From Botrimarina mediterranea (GTDB lineage Bacteria > Planctomycetota > Planctomycetia > Pirellulales > Lacipirellulaceae): DNA of 64,000 bases. The number at the start of each line of letters is the position of its first letter. Within the stretch, counting starts at the first letter, position 1. The stretch is from positions 2,823,363 through 2,887,362 of the forward strand of contig NZ_CP036349.1 of NCBI RefSeq assembly GCF_007753265.1. The letters run 5' to 3'. Under the pieces are notes generated by a model that made no database searches, had not been told where the DNA came from, and was given only the letters and a program-made list of their open reading frames with translations. Of the stretch, positions 62,373 to 64,000 are shown in pieces. Both the position numbers and the translations under genes were made by a program.

Positions 62373-63956
62373 ATGGCAAGACACTTTTTAGTCGCCCAGT
62401 TGCGATTCCTAGCGACGACACTTGCTCTGGTAGGGCTAGTAATCTGCCTTGGCGCTACCGCATCGTTCGGCCAAGAACCCCGCGGCGAAACCCCGCCCCC
62501 CCAGCCGAAGACGACGGTTGATACTGCCATCCCGATCGAGCAGCTTCGCGTTCTGGCCAGGCCGCTAACCCGAGAGGAATTAGAGGTCGAGGCGGACGCT
62601 TGGTTTGAATTGCTGCGGAAGAAGGCCGGTCAGATCTCTGCGGCTCAGCTGGGCGTCAAGAAGACGAACGATGCGCTGGCGGCCGATGACGAGGACGCCG
62701 CCAAGCAGGCGATCGACGAAGCGAGCCGGGTGATGGATAAGGCCGAAGCGGAATCGGAGCAGGCCGAGCGAGAGATGGCCGAGGGCGCCCAGGAGAGTCT
62801 CGGGCTTGATGGCCCCACCCACGCCGACGACGAACCCGAGAGTCAGCGATCCGATCAGGCCGACCGTGGCGAGGGCAGTGGAACGCATCCCGCAACCGAC
62901 GCCGCCGCGATCAAGAAGGACGACTTGCTAGCCGATATCACCACGTTGCAAGACGAGAGAGCCGCACTGGCTGACCGATTAGAAGTGGTGCTCGCCTCAC
63001 TAGAGAGAAAGTCGCTCGACGATGCTGACGAGAAGGTCGCGGAGTACCGCAAGTACGTACTCGCGGTGTCAGGCATCGAGCTAGATGCCAAAGACGCGAG
63101 CGCGACCTGGGCGGCAATCACCGGCTGGCTGAAATCAAGAGAAGGCGGTCAACGGTGGCTCTGGAACCTAGGCAAGTTCTTGCTGGTCCTCATGGCGAGC
63201 TACTTGGTGGCCGGCGTCGTTGCGTCTCTTATGCGTTGGCTACTGGAGCGACGCATCAATATGTCCCGGCTTGCCGAAAACTTGATCGCTCGGACGATCA
63301 AGAACATCGTAATGCTCATCGGCTTGGCGATAGCTTTGACGGCTCTCGAGATCGATATCACACCGATCATCGCGGCGATCGGCGCCGCCGGCTTCATCAT
63401 CGGCTTCGCGTTGCAGGGCACGCTGAGCAACTTCGCTAGCGGCTTGATGATCCTCATCAATCGGCCATTCGACGTGGGCGACGTGGTCTCTGCGGGGGGG
63501 GTGACGGGTTTGGTGCAGCAGATGAACCTCGTCTCAACCACCTTCCACACGTTCGACAACCAGACGATCCACGTGCCCAACAACGAAATATGGGGGAACG
63601 TCATCACCAACATCACGGCCAACGACAAGCGGCGCGTCGACCTGGAGTTCGGCATCGGTTACGACGACGACTTCGAGCACGCCGAAGAGATTATCCACCA
63701 AGTTGTCCAGGAGCACGAGCTCGTGCTAGACGAACCGGAGCCGGTTGTCGTGACGCATGAACTGGCCGATTCGTCGGTGAACATCGTCTGTCGTCCGTGG
63801 GCCAAGACAAGCGACTGGTGGAAGGTGAAGACCGACATCACCCGCAGCGTGAAGCGGCGCTTTGACCAAGAAGGCATTAGCATCCCATATCCACAGACCG
63901 ACATTCACGTGTATCAGCATCAGCTGGCGTCCGCTCAATCAGGATCCCAAACCTAA
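62373..63956 (+). CDS. MscS-family mechanosensitive ion channel with long periplasmic N-terminus
   Basis: Inner-membrane channel of 527 residues that opens under osmotic downshift. A signal peptide ending SFGQ precedes about 240 residues of Ala/Glu/Asp-rich, coiled-coil-like periplasmic sequence (QISAAQLGVKKTNDALAADD, DLLADITTLQDERAALADRL). Membrane segments lie near 268-288, 310-330 and 335-360. The pore-lining helix and beta domain follow (IAAIGAAGFIIGFALQGTLS, NFASGLMILINRPFDVGDVV, TFDNQTIHVPNNEIWGNVIT), then the alpha/beta domain (GIGYDDDFEHAEEIIHQVV, ISIPYPQTDIHVYQ). The core is standard; the N-terminal extension is of the type found in larger MscS/MscK relatives. The 44 bp after the stop hold nothing recognisable. 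Confidence 0.92.
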   Translation: MARHFLVAQLRFLATTLALVGLVICLGATASFGQEPRGETPPPQPKTTVDTAIPIEQLRVLARPLTREELEVEADAWFELLRKKAGQISAAQLGVKKTNDALAADDEDAAKQAIDEASRVMDKAEAESEQAEREMAEGAQESLGLDGPTHADDEPESQRSDQADRGEGSGTHPATDAAAIKKDDLLADITTLQDERAALADRLEVVLASLERKSLDDADEKVAEYRKYVLAVSGIELDAKDASATWAAITGWLKSREGGQRWLWNLGKFLLVLMASYLVAGVVASLMRWLLERRINMSRLAENLIARTIKNIVMLIGLAIALTALEIDITPIIAAIGAAGFIIGFALQGTLSNFASGLMILINRPFDVGDVVSAGGVTGLVQQMNLVSTTFHTFDNQTIHVPNNEIWGNVITNITANDKRRVDLEFGIGYDDDFEHAEEIIHQVVQEHELVLDEPEPVVVTHELADSSVNIVCRPWAKTSDWWKVKTDITRSVKRRFDQEGISIPYPQTDIHVYQHQLASAQSGSQT

Positions 63957-64000
63957 GCGGTGCCACTGCCGGGGCTCCACGGCAGAGGACCACGAGACGA

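Noticed and set aside
1-64000. CRISPR arrays, rRNA genes, intact tRNA genes, prophage genes
   Set aside because: No regularly spaced repeats, rRNA signatures, complete cloverleaf or phage structural genes were seen on reading through the window; only the half tRNA-Ser was found.

Overview
The window looks like a chromosomal segment of a planctomycete, most likely a Pirellulales/Lacipirellulaceae-type polysaccharide degrader. The grounds are: GC-rich DNA, three DUF1559 proteins with pilin-like N-termini (two followed by small lipoproteins), seven secreted genes ending in PEP-CTERM sorting tails (five with dockerin-like EF-hand repeats), a planctomycete-style ECF sigma/FecR-LamG pair and a very high density of glycoside hydrolases. 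The assignment rests on gene content only. No exosortase, rRNA gene, intact tRNA or CRISPR array was seen.

Layout. (1) 1-7.3 kb: a beta-mannan block on the minus strand (GH3 partial, GH5-type mannanase, sodium:solute symporter, GH130 mannoside phosphorylase) with a divergent LacI regulator. (2) 7.6-14.1 kb: two PEP-CTERM genes, one an apparent head-to-tail fusion of two such proteins, then DUF1559, a lipoprotein and a GH113-type mannanase. (3) 14.5-16.9 kb: an ECF sigma factor and a FecR-like anti-sigma/LamG protein, divergent from (4) 17.3-31.9 kb, a long plus-strand run with GH2, LamG/PEP-CTERM proteins, DUF1559 plus lipoprotein, a PQQ-type sugar dehydrogenase, a DUF4965-type glycosidase-like protein, a GH51-type arabinofuranosidase and a LamG paralogue. 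(5) 32.0-42.3 kb: a tight operon of metzincin-type protease, two GH92 alpha-mannosidases, FucP-type MFS transporter, ROK sugar kinase and GH125 alpha-1,6-mannosidase, closed by a 20-bp perfect hairpin. This reads as a pathway for mannosylated glycoprotein or alpha-mannan. (6) 42.6-47.7 kb: DUF1559, VTC-type polyphosphate polymerase, DUF4956 membrane protein and GH127 beta-L-arabinofuranosidase.

(7) From about 48 kb the character changes. The 3' half of a tRNA-Ser gene, read through by what looks like an integrase C-terminus, marks an old integration site. Beyond it lie more AT-rich signalling genes: a cytochrome c peroxidase translationally coupled to a PAS histidine kinase, facing a receiver protein and a second histidine kinase whose extracytoplasmic part is a thioredoxin-like (RedB-like) domain. 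Then come decayed IS4 and IS630 transposase fragments, a three-gene operon ending in an SDR-DUF2867-membrane fusion, a nucleoside deaminase, a DUF6435-like small protein and an MscS channel.

The most novel candidates are the redox-signalling cluster at 48.6-55.6 kb, the recurrent uncharacterised module next to (once around) dockerin repeats in four PEP-CTERM proteins, the fused double PEP-CTERM protein, and the protease/alpha-mannosidase operon.
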